A model generated the notes under the pieces. That model saw nothing but the letters and a program-made list of their open reading frames with translations. It was not told where the DNA came from and did no database searches. Positions 37,605-44,899 of a stretch of DNA of 64,000 nucleotides are shown piece after piece. Each line of letters begins with the position of its first letter. Position 1 is the stretch's first letter. The translations under genes were made by a program, and so were the position numbers. This stretch comes from Tenggerimyces sp963762635 (lineage in GTDB: Bacteria > Actinomycetota > Actinomycetes > Propionibacteriales > Actinopolymorphaceae), in contig CAVXLQ010000023.1 of the NCBI GenBank assembly GCA_963762635.1, positions 620,001 to 684,000 on the forward strand. Reading direction: 5' to 3'.

Positions 37605-37624
37605 GATCCCGCACGCTACAGCGT

Positions 37625-38296
37625 TCAGGTCCCGTAGTAGAGGTGCTCGGGCTGGTCGCGGTCGGTGTAGGCGTCCCAGTACAGGCGCGCCACTGTGTCA
37701 GGGTCCGTGCCGGGGTCGGCGCCGAGATATACCCCGATCGAGATATGGGCCGCGTGAATCCCCTTGCCCGCAAGGGAAGTGTTCAACGTGGTCACGTAGT
37801 ACCGCAGTGCCGCGCCGCCGATGCCGAAGTTGGTGAACTGGTCGGTCGGGTGCACGCCCGTGATCGCGCTGGTGAAGAGCAACGTGCCCTCGCCGCGCGC
37901 GAGCATCGGCGCCAGGACCTGCCGGACCGACGTCACCGCTCCGTACAGCTGCACGTCGATCTGCTCGCGCAGGTTGTCCACCGTCACGTCGAGCGCCCCG
38001 ACGACCCGTTCCGACACGGTCTTGCTCACCGCGCTGTACACCAGCACGTCGACCTCGCCGAAGCGCGCACGGATCTCCCCGAACGCCGCCTCCAACGACT
38101 CCGGCTTCGTCACGTCGCCGGCGAACCCCGCCGCCTCCACGCCCAGCGACGACAGCTCCGCCACTCGTGCGTCCAGGTTCGCCTGCGTACGGGACACCAG
38201 GGCGACCTGGAATCCCTTCTCTCCAAAGAGCTTCGCCACCGAGAGCCCCAGCATCGGGCCGGCTCCGACTATCGCGATCGTAGGCATGCTGATCAT
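37625..38296 (-). CDS. Atypical short-chain dehydrogenase
   Basis: 223 residues from ATG 38296, chosen because it overlaps the TetR stop by four bases (ATGA). The Rossmann start IAIVGAGPMLGLSVAKLFGE and VSRT bind NAD(P), and FAGDVTKPE and LVYSAVSK follow the SDR plan. The catalytic Ser may be in FTSAITG, but the normal YxxxK is absent; the region reads TNFGIGGAALRYY. So either chemistry is altered or the protein binds a ligand without the usual reduction. It is cotranscribed with its regulator. Confidence 0.82.
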   Translation of the reverse strand: MISMPTIAIVGAGPMLGLSVAKLFGEKGFQVALVSRTQANLDARVAELSSLGVEAAGFAGDVTKPESLEAAFGEIRARFGEVDVLVYSAVSKTVSERVVGALDVTVDNLREQIDVQLYGAVTSVRQVLAPMLARGEGTLLFTSAITGVHPTDQFTNFGIGGAALRYYVTTLNTSLAGKGIHAAHISIGVYLGADPGTDPDTVARLYWDAYTDRDQPEHLYYGT

Positions 38297-38934
38297 CCTT
38301 CGTTCGTGGGTACGTGCACATCGAGATCGGCCATCCGCCGTGGTGCACCGGGCAACGGCGGGGCGGTACGGACGCGCAGGCCGTCGAGCAGCAGCTCCAG
38401 CATTCGCGACCGCACGTCGTCCTGCACCGAAGCGGGCAGGTCGTGCTGCTCGACGAGCGCGTTGGCGAACAGCGCGAGGTCGCCGCCGCCGACGTCGGTA
38501 CGCAGCTCGCCGTCGGCCTGGGCGCGCTCCACCAGCTCGTCGACCAGCGCGAAGAACTCCGTACGAGCCTCGCGAAGCCCGCCGTTCGACGCGAGCAGCG
38601 CGGGCAGCTCTTCGCAGATGCCGGTGTGCACCAGGCCGAGCCGCACCTCGATCCAGTCGCGCATGAACCGGCTGACCGCCGCCCAAGAGTCGGGCTCCTC
38701 GGCGACGGCATCGCGGGCGAGCGCGCGCAGCTGGCGGTAGACATCGAACGCCACCGCCTCGATCAGCAGCTCTCGCCGCGGGAAGCGCCGGTACAGCGTG
38801 GCCTTCCCGACGCCCGCCGCCCGAGCTACGTCCTCCATCGGCACGTGCACGCCGTGCGTCGCGAACAAGGCGCGAGCCGCCACCATGATCTGGTCGCGGT
38901 TCTGGCGGGCGTCGGCCCGCAGTTGCTCGCTCAT
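38293..38934 (-). CDS. TetR-family regulator of the SDR operon
   Basis: 213 residues. HTH at residues about 12-58 (ARALFATHGVHVPMEDVARA, GVGKATLYRRFPRRELLIEA), then a C-terminal domain of the SbtR-like type (PF21597). It is the first gene of a two-gene operon with the SDR. The 65-base double inverted repeat just upstream is its probable binding site, so it likely represses its own operon and perhaps the divergent ArsR gene. Confidence 0.93.
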   Translation of the reverse strand: MSEQLRADARQNRDQIMVAARALFATHGVHVPMEDVARAAGVGKATLYRRFPRRELLIEAVAFDVYRQLRALARDAVAEEPDSWAAVSRFMRDWIEVRLGLVHTGICEELPALLASNGGLREARTEFFALVDELVERAQADGELRTDVGGGDLALFANALVEQHDLPASVQDDVRSRMLELLLDGLRVRTAPPLPGAPRRMADLDVHVPTNEG

Positions 38935-38953
38935 CCCTGCTCCCCTGCGGCGT

Positions 38954-39018
38954 AAGTGGACGTCTTACGTCCGTATATAACGCGAGCCTAGCACTATACG
39001 GACGTAAAGCGTCCACTT
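38954..39018. promoter_or_regulatory. Large inverted repeat carrying two operator sites
   Basis: AAGTGGACGTCTTACGTCC continuing to GTATA (38954-38977) is repeated in reverse at 38995-39018 with only 2 mismatches in 24. Each arm is itself a palindrome: GGACGTCTTACGTCC (38958-38972) is perfect and GGACGTAAAGCGTCC (39000-39014) has one mismatch. This gives two dimer sites about 42 bases (four helical turns) apart on the same face of DNA, in front of the TetR gene. Confidence 0.85.
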
Positions 39019-39058
39019 AGCGATCGACGATTGACAAACAACTGCTTTACGTCAAGCA

Positions 39059-39071
39059 TATGATGCATCAT
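39059..39071 (+). promoter_or_regulatory. Leaderless -10 box and 12-base palindrome at the ArsR-type start
   Basis: TATGAT at 39059-39064 is a good -10 box whose transcription start would fall on the ATG at 39070, so the messenger would be leaderless. ATGATGCATCAT (39060-39071) is a perfect palindrome overlapping both, an ideal place for autorepression. No good -35 is visible at the correct distance; TTGACA at 39031 is too far. Confidence 0.5.
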
Positions 39072-39630
39072 GAAAGAAGTCTTGTACGTCGATCGCTTCG
39101 AGCAGGCCGACGCCCTCCTTAAGCCGCAGCGGGTGGACGTCCTCCGCCAGCTCGCGGAGCCCAGGTCTTGCACAGAGGTGGGAGCCGAGCTCCAGCAGTC
39201 ACCGCAGCGCGTCTACTACCACGTGAAGAAGCTCGTCGACGCCGGTCTGGTCGAGCAGGTCGCCGAGCGCCGGGTTCGCGGCATCGTCGAGGGCATCTAC
39301 CAGGCGAGCGCCCAGTCGTACTGGCTCTCGCCCAAGCTGGTCGGCACGATCGGCCAACGCCGCATCCGCGACGAGCTGAGCGTCGGATTCCTACTCAACC
39401 TCGTCGAGGAGGTGCAGAACGACCTCGCCGAGCTGCGCCTCGGTTCGCGAGAGCTCCCAACGCTGGGCGTCTCCGGCGAAATCCGGGTGCGGCCCGAGGG
39501 TCGTCAAGCGTTCCTTGACGATTTGCGGTCGACGTTGCAGGACCTGTTCGCCCGCCACGGCGGGAACGAGGGCGAGGCGATCAAACTGGCCGTCGCCTGC
39601 TACCCGAAGGAGGAGAGTACGAATGAGTGA
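39070..39630 (+). CDS. ArsR-like winged-helix regulator
   Basis: 186 residues. The winged helix is residues about 15-75 (LLKPQRVDVLRQLAEPRSCT, AELQQSPQRVYYHVKKLVDA). There is no CxC metal motif, so it is not a classical metal sensor. The C-terminal half is helical. It overlaps the downstream AHSA1 gene by eight bases. ArsR-AHSA1 pairs are common, the regulator controlling the START-fold protein, though the ligand is usually unknown. Confidence 0.9.
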   Translation: MKEVLYVDRFEQADALLKPQRVDVLRQLAEPRSCTEVGAELQQSPQRVYYHVKKLVDAGLVEQVAERRVRGIVEGIYQASAQSYWLSPKLVGTIGQRRIRDELSVGFLLNLVEEVQNDLAELRLGSRELPTLGVSGEIRVRPEGRQAFLDDLRSTLQDLFARHGGNEGEAIKLAVACYPKEESTNE

Positions 39631-40495
39631 CGTGTTGACCATCCACGCCCAGCTCGCCGCACCGCCGGACGCTGTCTACCGCGCCTTGACAGATGCCGCG
39701 GCAATGCGCGTGTGGCTCGCGGAGTTCGCCGAGGTGAGCCTGGAGGACAAGCGATACACCTTCTGGGGGCGCCACACACCGCAGGGCGAACGCGAGAACC
39801 AGCGGCTGCTCGACGTCGAGCGCGATCGCACGGTCGCGTTCGAGTGGACTTTGGATGACACGTCAACCAAAGTAGAGCTGCAGCTCGTTCCCGACGGCGA
39901 TGGCCGTACCAAGCTGACGTTCAAGCAGGACGGGCATCCCACGATGGCGGAGCTGATGGCGCCGCCCGGACGGCGTGACGGGTTGCACTCGATGCACACC
40001 TTCTGGCCGCTAGCGATCGCGAACCTCGCCGAGTACGTCGAGGGTCGCCCGCTCACGCCGAAGGCGGACTTCACGCCGAAGCGGTCGAACGAGGTCCGGG
40101 TGTCTTTCACCGTAGATGCCCAACCAGACAAGGTGTTCCAGTCTCTGATCGACCCGGACGCGATCGAGCGCTGGTTCGGCTGGAAGGCCGAGGTCGAGCC
40201 GCGCATCGGCGGCACGATGGCCGTGGGAGTCGACGGCAAGATCTTCGAGTTCGAGCCGAATCGCAAGCTTTCTTACAAGGACGACGAGGGCGCGGTGGTG
40301 CGCTGGGAGCTCGAGGGCTCCGATGGCAAGACGCACTTGACGTTCGTACAGAGTGGGTACACGGCCGACGAGTGGGACGACGCGGCGCAGCACGAGGCCG
40401 GCTGGCTGGCCAGCTTCGCCGAGCTGAGGCGCATGCACGAGCTCGGCGACGCCTGGACGCCGGTCACGACCGAGTTCCCCGAGGACGGCGAGTGA
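39623..40495 (+). CDS. Tandem AHSA1/SRPBCC domain protein
   Basis: 290 residues made of two START-like (AHSA1) domains: residues about 5-140 (IHAQLAAPPDAVYRALTDAA ... FWPLAIANLAEYVEGR) and 150-285 (VSFTVDAQPDKVFQSLIDPD ... TFVQSGYTADEWDD). Each could hold a hydrophobic ligand in its cavity. A duplicated form in one chain is less common than the single domain. It is preceded by the ArsR-type gene and followed by a HIT gene, both overlapping, so the three make one operon. Confidence 0.9.
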   Translation: MSDVLTIHAQLAAPPDAVYRALTDAAAMRVWLAEFAEVSLEDKRYTFWGRHTPQGERENQRLLDVERDRTVAFEWTLDDTSTKVELQLVPDGDGRTKLTFKQDGHPTMAELMAPPGRRDGLHSMHTFWPLAIANLAEYVEGRPLTPKADFTPKRSNEVRVSFTVDAQPDKVFQSLIDPDAIERWFGWKAEVEPRIGGTMAVGVDGKIFEFEPNRKLSYKDDEGAVVRWELEGSDGKTHLTFVQSGYTADEWDDAAQHEAGWLASFAELRRMHELGDAWTPVTTEFPEDGE

Positions 40496-40962
40496 CCCGT
40501 TCGCACGAGCCGGACGAGTACGAGTGCCCGTTCTGCCTTCTGTTGCAGGGAAAATCGACCTCGATCAGTACGCCGGACAACCTCGTCTACCGCGACGAAG
40601 GGACAGCGGTCCTCGTCTCGCCGCACTGGTGGGAGACCAACCCGGTCAACCTGCTGGTCGTCCCGGTCGAGCACTTCGAGAACCTGTACGCCCTGCCTCC
40701 CGCGCTCGGCACGCCACTGCTCGCTACCGCGAGAAGGGCCGCGCTCGCGCTGATCGAGACGTACGCGTGTGAGGGAACGTCGCTGCGCCAGCACAACGAG
40801 CCGGCCGGCAACCAGGACGTGTGGCACCTGCACATCCACGTGGTACCGCGCTGGAACGGCGACGCGTTCCAACGCGGCGAGCACGTGATGCGTGCGGTCC
40901 CGCTCGCCGAGCAGCACGAGCACGCCGCTCGGCTGCGCGCGGCGACCAGCTGGCAGTCCTAG
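40492..40962 (+). CDS. HIT-family hydrolase
   Basis: 156 residues from GTG 40492. The histidine triad is HLHIHVVPR near residue 110, with the zinc-type CPFC at residues 12-15 at the start, as in HinT/Fhit-like proteins. It would hydrolyse a nucleotide phosphoramidate or dinucleotide. Third gene of the ArsR-AHSA1-HIT operon, with a GTGA overlap. Its stop overlaps the convergent GNAT by four bases. Confidence 0.92.
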   Translation: MTRSHEPDEYECPFCLLLQGKSTSISTPDNLVYRDEGTAVLVSPHWWETNPVNLLVVPVEHFENLYALPPALGTPLLATARRAALALIETYACEGTSLRQHNEPAGNQDVWHLHIHVVPRWNGDAFQRGEHVMRAVPLAEQHEHAARLRAATSWQS

Positions 40963-41573
40963 AGGTCGAGGACGTACTGCCGGCAGGTGTAGACGCGGCT
41001 GAAGCGCTCGCGGACTTCGTTCTCCTGCTCGGGCTCCGCGTGCATGAACGCCATGACGATTTTCGTAATCCCTGTTGGCGATTCGAAGGCGCCGTCGCCT
41101 TCGTCGTACTTCTTGTAGACGTGCAGGTATCGGTAGCGCTCGACGAAGCCGGCGCTCCGGTACCAGGCGTTGGCGGCCTCGTCGCCGCGCGTCCAGGCGT
41201 CGAGGGTGCGGACGCCGCGGTCGCGCAGTCTCACGAGCCCGTTCTCCAACAGGGCATTGGCAATGCCGCGGCGTTGGTGGCGCGGATGGACGGCGAGAAC
41301 GTCGATCGTCGCCTTGTGCTCAGCCTCGATGAGCTCGAGGTCCATGAGGCCGACGACGGTGTCGTTCTCCACGGCGACCAGGTAGTCGGCGGGATCGAAA
41401 CGCGGGCGTTCGATGACGACGTCGTCGTAGTAGTCGGTGCGGAAGAAACTCAGCAGCCGGCATTCCAGCCAGCTGGCGGAGTCGGTGTCGCGATAGTCGC
41501 GGAGATCATAGGTGTGCACGAAGGTTGCTCCTCGTTCGAAGGCATGACTCGGTAGGGACGCTGGCCAAGTCAC
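40959..41573 (-). CDS. GNAT acetyltransferase
   Basis: 204 residues. Acetyl-CoA loop HPRHQRRGIANALLENGL at about residues 96-113, followed by LDAWTRGDEAANAWYRSAGF, the standard beta-bulge/alpha-4 motifs. The start of domain is near residue 18 (VHTYDLRDYRDTDS), so translation may begin at an internal GTG rather than 41573. A carboxy-terminal extension of about 60 residues (YEEGDGAFESP region onward) is longer than a minimal GNAT. Substrate unknown. Confidence 0.85.
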   Translation of the reverse strand: MTWPASLPSHAFERGATFVHTYDLRDYRDTDSASWLECRLLSFFRTDYYDDVVIERPRFDPADYLVAVENDTVVGLMDLELIEAEHKATIDVLAVHPRHQRRGIANALLENGLVRLRDRGVRTLDAWTRGDEAANAWYRSAGFVERYRYLHVYKKYDEGDGAFESPTGITKIVMAFMHAEPEQENEVRERFSRVYTCRQYVLDL

Positions 41574-41589
41574 TTCGTGCGCATTGCTT

Positions 41590-42498
41590 TCAGCCTACCG
41601 GTACGAGCCGGCTCCGTGCGTCGTTCAGGGCGACGTCGAGGGCGTCGGCGGCGGGGGTCTCGAGATCCGGTGCGACGCCGACGCCCTCCCAGTTCGTCCC
41701 CGACACCGGGTTGATCGTGCGCGCGACCGGAATCGAGGCCATCAGGTGCGGGTGGACGCGGAATCCGCGCCGGGGATGGGCTCCGCCGCCAGTGCGTTCG
41801 CCGACCACGGTCGCGCGGCCGAGCTGCTGGAGGGAGTACGCCAGGTCCTCGCCGCCGGAGAACGTTCCCGCACCCACCAGCACGTACAGCGGCTTGGTGC
41901 CGCCGAACCGCGGACCCGGCACGTACGGAAGCGTCCACGACTGCAGGAGATTGTCGCCGGCGCGCTCGTAGAGGTCGTTCAGGCGGACGGGTTCCTCGCC
42001 GAGCAGGTAGGTCGCGGCGAACGCCACCATGTTCGGGTCGCCGCCGGGGCAGTCCCGTACGTCGACGATCAACGCGTCGACCGAGGCGAGCAGGTTCATC
42101 GCGGCGGCCATCGCGTCGCCGGCGACGGACGGCGGGAACAGCTGCGGCCGGATGGCGAGCACCCCGATGTTGCCGTCGAGACGCTCGACGCGCGCGATTC
42201 CGCCGCCGGTCCGGTGGCACTCCTGGACGATCTTGGCGTAGTCGGCGCTGGCGTTGCCGTCCTCGATGGGCAGCTCGGTCTCGCTGTGGGAGAGCCGGAG
42301 GTGCTTGTCGCCGTTGACCGACTGCAGGTCCGCGGTGACGTTGCGCGCCAGCTCCTTGGGGTCGGCGTGCGCGACGTACGTGTCGGCCTTGGTCGCGAGC
42401 AGGCCGGCGACCTGCGCGGCGATGTCGGCGAAGACGTAGTGCTGGTCGACGAGGTGGGCCGTTCTGGTGACGACTTCTTGGATTTCGATGGGTTCCAT
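41590..42498 (-). CDS. S41-family (IRBP/CtpA-like) peptidase
   Basis: 302 residues from ATG 42498. The amino part is the IRBP helical domain; the catalytic part shows LIVDVRDCPGGDPNMVAFAA and YVLVGAGTFSGGEDLAYSLQQLGRATVVGERTGGGAHP (the nucleophile Ser lies in TFSGGE). No signal peptide or PDZ domain is seen, so unlike CtpA it should be cytoplasmic. It is divergent from an ArsR-type gene, 60 bases away, over a double palindrome. Confidence 0.88.
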   Translation of the reverse strand: MEPIEIQEVVTRTAHLVDQHYVFADIAAQVAGLLATKADTYVAHADPKELARNVTADLQSVNGDKHLRLSHSETELPIEDGNASADYAKIVQECHRTGGGIARVERLDGNIGVLAIRPQLFPPSVAGDAMAAAMNLLASVDALIVDVRDCPGGDPNMVAFAATYLLGEEPVRLNDLYERAGDNLLQSWTLPYVPGPRFGGTKPLYVLVGAGTFSGGEDLAYSLQQLGRATVVGERTGGGAHPRRGFRVHPHLMASIPVARTINPVSGTNWEGVGVAPDLETPAADALDVALNDARSRLVPVG

Positions 42499-42520
42499 GG
42501 TGTCGGAGTACAGCACCTCG

Positions 42521-42546
42521 CTTGACAAAGCGTCAAGAGTTCTTGA
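42521..42546. promoter_or_regulatory. Overlapping palindromes with an embedded -35 box
   Basis: CTTGACAAAGCGTCAAG (42521-42537) has perfect six-base arms, and TCAAGAGTTCTTGA (42533-42546) is a second, partly overlapping palindrome. TTGACA (42522-42527) is a perfect -35 box for the ArsR-type gene at 42559. The layout suggests an operator used by that regulator for itself and for the divergent S41 peptidase. Confidence 0.72.
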
Positions 42547-42558
42547 TGCTTAATTCTC

Positions 42559-43059
42559 GTGGACGACGACGACGTTCTCGAGGCGACGAGCCCGGAGCAG
42601 TACAAGGCGTTGGGTCATCCGATGCGCCATCGACTGCTGTTCGCGTTGGGCGAGGAGGAGGCGACGATCAGCGGGTTGGCCGTGCGGTTCGACACGCGGA
42701 AGGGCAACATCGCGCACCACCTGAAGGTCCTGCGTGACGCCGGGTTGGTGGAGGTCGTCGAGACGCGGACGGTGCGGGGCGGGACCGAGCAGTACTACGG
42801 CCGCGTCGGGCGCAAGCTTCGCTACCGCGGCCAGACGTCGGTGGCGATGCAGGCGGTGGCGGCGGAGATCGAGTCGGACCCGGACGACCCGCTGCTGTTG
42901 CTGCGCAACGTTCGCCTGACCCGGTCGCAGGCAGCTTCGTTGGCGTCCACGTTGACGTCGTTGGTGGATGCGTTGGAGGACGCGGGTCCGGGTGAGGCTC
43001 GCTACGGCGTGCTGGTCGGCGTCTACCGTCCGACGGCCGAGCGTACGGTGGGCCAGTGA
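42559..43059 (+). CDS. ArsR-like winged-helix regulator
   Basis: 166 residues from GTG 42559. HTH at residues about 15-80 (YKALGHPMRHRLLFALGEEE, then FDTRKGNIAHHLKVLRDAGL). No metal-binding CxC motif. It overlaps the following phosphotransferase gene by four bases (GTGA), and is divergent from the S41 peptidase gene with a palindromic operator between. Likely represses both directions; signal unknown. Confidence 0.92.
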   Translation: MDDDDVLEATSPEQYKALGHPMRHRLLFALGEEEATISGLAVRFDTRKGNIAHHLKVLRDAGLVEVVETRTVRGGTEQYYGRVGRKLRYRGQTSVAMQAVAAEIESDPDDPLLLLRNVRLTRSQAASLASTLTSLVDALEDAGPGEARYGVLVGVYRPTAERTVGQ

Positions 43060-43589
43060 CGACTCAGGTGATCGTGTTGAACGGTGGTTCGAGCTCGGGC
43101 AAGACCTCGCTCTCGCGGCGGCTGCAGGAGGTGCTGCCGGTGCCGTTTCTCGCGCTCGGCGTCGACGATCTGATCGACGCGATGCCGTTGTCCATGCAGT
43201 CGTCGGAGGGCGACGGGATCGAGTTCGGCTCCGATGGGTCTGTGAACGTGGGGCCGGCGTTCCGTCTTTTGGAGGCCGCGTGGATGACCGGCGTGGCGGC
43301 GATGGCTCGGGCTGGGGCTCCGGTGATCATCGACGAGGTTCTCCTCAGCGGCCCGGCCGGCCAGCAGCGTTGGTCCGCGGCGTTGTCCGGCCTGTCGGTC
43401 CTGTGGGTCGGCGTCCACTGCGACCCGGCGGTTGCTTCTGCGCGCGAGACGGCGCGTGGCGACCGCATCCAGGGCATGGCGGCGTACCAGGCGGAGATCG
43501 TGCACAAGGGCGTGACGTACGACGTCGAGGTGGACACGTCGTCGACGGACGCGGTGACCTGCGCCCAAACGATCGCGGCCCACGTGTGA
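43056..43589 (+). CDS. Chloramphenicol-phosphotransferase-like kinase
   Basis: 177 residues. P-loop GGSSSGKTS at residues 10-18, the VDDLIDAMP segment with the acidic residue used as base in chloramphenicol phosphotransferase, and an R-rich lid (RETARGDRIQGMA). Family CPT (PF07931). Members in producers inactivate chloramphenicol, but many chromosomal ones have other substrates. The gene overlaps the ArsR stop and is followed by a hypothetical gene. Confidence 0.9.
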   Translation: MTTQVIVLNGGSSSGKTSLSRRLQEVLPVPFLALGVDDLIDAMPLSMQSSEGDGIEFGSDGSVNVGPAFRLLEAAWMTGVAAMARAGAPVIIDEVLLSGPAGQQRWSAALSGLSVLWVGVHCDPAVASARETARGDRIQGMAAYQAEIVHKGVTYDVEVDTSSTDAVTCAQTIAAHV

Positions 43590-43969
43590 TGAGCAACTTC
43601 GGCCTCGTGAGCACCGGCCGCGGGCCGATCGAGGTCTACTCGAACTGCCTGATGCTGACGTTCCGCGGACTCTTCCGGCCTGGCTCTTCGGTGGCCGATC
43701 CGGAGGAGATGCAGCACCTGTTTCGACAGTTGGTGGAGGGAGTCGGTCCGACGTTCTCCGCGTCCAGCGCTTCTCGGAGGCTCCCGCTGGAGACCTCGGG
43801 CGGCGGCAGCCACAACACCACGTGGCGGCTGACGTTTCTGGCCGGACCTGTCCCGACCGCGGATCTCCACCTCAGCGCTACCTGGCCAGCGCAGGACGTC
43901 GTTGGCTCGGTCGTCGTACCACTCGCCGACCTCCAGGCCGCCCATGCTGCCGTTCAGCGGTTCTTCTGA
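43589..43969 (+). CDS. Hypothetical protein
   Basis: 126 residues from ATG 43589, whose first base is the last base of the upstream stop codon, so translation is coupled. The text is beta-rich (GLVSTGRGPIEVYSNCLMLT, LHLSATWPAQDVVGSVVVPL) and closes with a helix ADLQAAHAAVQRFF. No signal, membrane segment or known domain. It probably acts with, or is only coexpressed with, the phosphotransferase. Confidence 0.75.
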   Translation: MSNFGLVSTGRGPIEVYSNCLMLTFRGLFRPGSSVADPEEMQHLFRQLVEGVGPTFSASSASRRLPLETSGGGSHNTTWRLTFLAGPVPTADLHLSATWPAQDVVGSVVVPLADLQAAHAAVQRFF

Positions 43970-44036
43970 GACGACCGGCGACGCGGATGTTCAACCTGGG
44001 CAAGAGCAGCAAACCGGAGCGATTGGATGTCCCTCG

Positions 44037-44627
44037 CTACTCGCTTGGGAGCGGCCGGTATTGGCTCAGCATCTCGTTGACCTGCTCCATCGCGACATCT
44101 GCGAGCGGTATGCCACGCGCAACGATGCCGACGGCGACCTGCCTGAGGTCCGCCACTGCGACGCGCACCGTCCCGACATCGTGTACCCAGAAGCCGACCG
44201 GTTCGCCCGCCACCAACGTCACCTCCTCCGACTGTTGCCAGGCGGGTGCTTCCACGTTGCCGGCGAGCTGGCTCACCTCTGCCAGTGCTTGCGACTTCTC
44301 CAACGAGGACTGGTTCGGTGCGCCGGAGGGAAAGGCGAGCGGGATGGCGTCGACGAGCGAGGCGAGAGCTACCGAGTGGATGCCGGTGGGACCGACGAAG
44401 TGCCTGCCAGGTCGGTCGTGGGCGACTTCTTCCTGAGGCCGCTTCGCATCGGTGGTGACGATGACGTGGTCGCCGTCAGGATCGCCGTGGCCGAGGCTGA
44501 CCTGCCACAGGCGATCACCGGGTCGCTGCCACCACTTCCAGACGTTGAGCCAGCGCGGACCGGTGAACGATCGGTCGAGCCCGTAGACGGGAAAGTCCGG
44601 GTCAACCGGTACCGGCTCCAGCGACAC
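44037..44627 (-). CDS. Hypothetical protein
   Basis: 196 residues from GTG 44627, chosen because AAGGAG stands seven bases upstream. Soluble, mixed alpha/beta, with no recognised domain: an amino half rich in aromatics (LNVWKWWQRPGDRLWQVSLG) and a helical carboxy half ending MEQVNEMLSQYRPLPSE. Convergent with the previous gene. The tRNA-Pro gene and two hairpins lie upstream. I cannot assign a function. Confidence 0.7.
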   Translation of the reverse strand: MSLEPVPVDPDFPVYGLDRSFTGPRWLNVWKWWQRPGDRLWQVSLGHGDPDGDHVIVTTDAKRPQEEVAHDRPGRHFVGPTGIHSVALASLVDAIPLAFPSGAPNQSSLEKSQALAEVSQLAGNVEAPAWQQSEEVTLVAGEPVGFWVHDVGTVRVAVADLRQVAVGIVARGIPLADVAMEQVNEMLSQYRPLPSE

Positions 44628-44738
44628 TGGCGTACTCCTTGCACAAACGACGGGCGTCGTAGTCTCTGTGCTCGCAACGTAAGCAGAATGCACCAAAGCC
44701 AAACGGGCGCCATCCGGAGATGGCACCCGCTGAGGTTC

Positions 44739-44784
44739 GTAGCCTGACGGGGCTACTCGCCCTCCGTGACCTGTTCGGTCACGG
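44739..44784. terminator. Two hairpins downstream of tRNA-Pro
   Basis: CCGTGAC (44764-44770) pairs with GTCACGG (44778-44784) with a 7-base loop, and GTAGCC (44739-44744) pairs with GGCTAC (44751-44756) with a 6-base loop. Both are perfect stems placed just after the 3' end of the minus-strand tRNA gene, fitting terminators of its transcript before the next gene. Confidence 0.6.
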
Positions 44785-44802
44785 TTTCGAGTAAGACCGT
44801 CG

Positions 44803-44879
44803 TGGTCGGGGTGGCGGGATTTGAACCCACGGCCTCTTCGTCCCGAACGAAGCACGCTACCAAGCTGCGCCACACCCCG
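44803..44879 (-). tRNA. tRNA-Pro, anticodon CGG
   Basis: 77 bases, minus strand. Acceptor stem CGGGGTG at the 5' end pairs with CACCCCG before the discriminator and an encoded CCA (44803-44805). The anticodon arm is CTTCG-TTCGGGA-CGAAG, giving anticodon CGG, and the T arm GTGGGTTCAAATCCCGC holds the canonical GTTCAAATCC. It reads CCG, a frequent proline codon in this GC-rich genome. No integrated element is attached to it. Confidence 0.93.
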
Positions 44880-44899
44880 GTGGTGAACCGTCGGCGAGT

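Noticed and set aside
44739..44784. Riboswitch or attenuator in front of the 44037-44627 gene
   Set aside because: The hairpins lie closer to the tRNA end and no ligand-binding pattern is recognisable.
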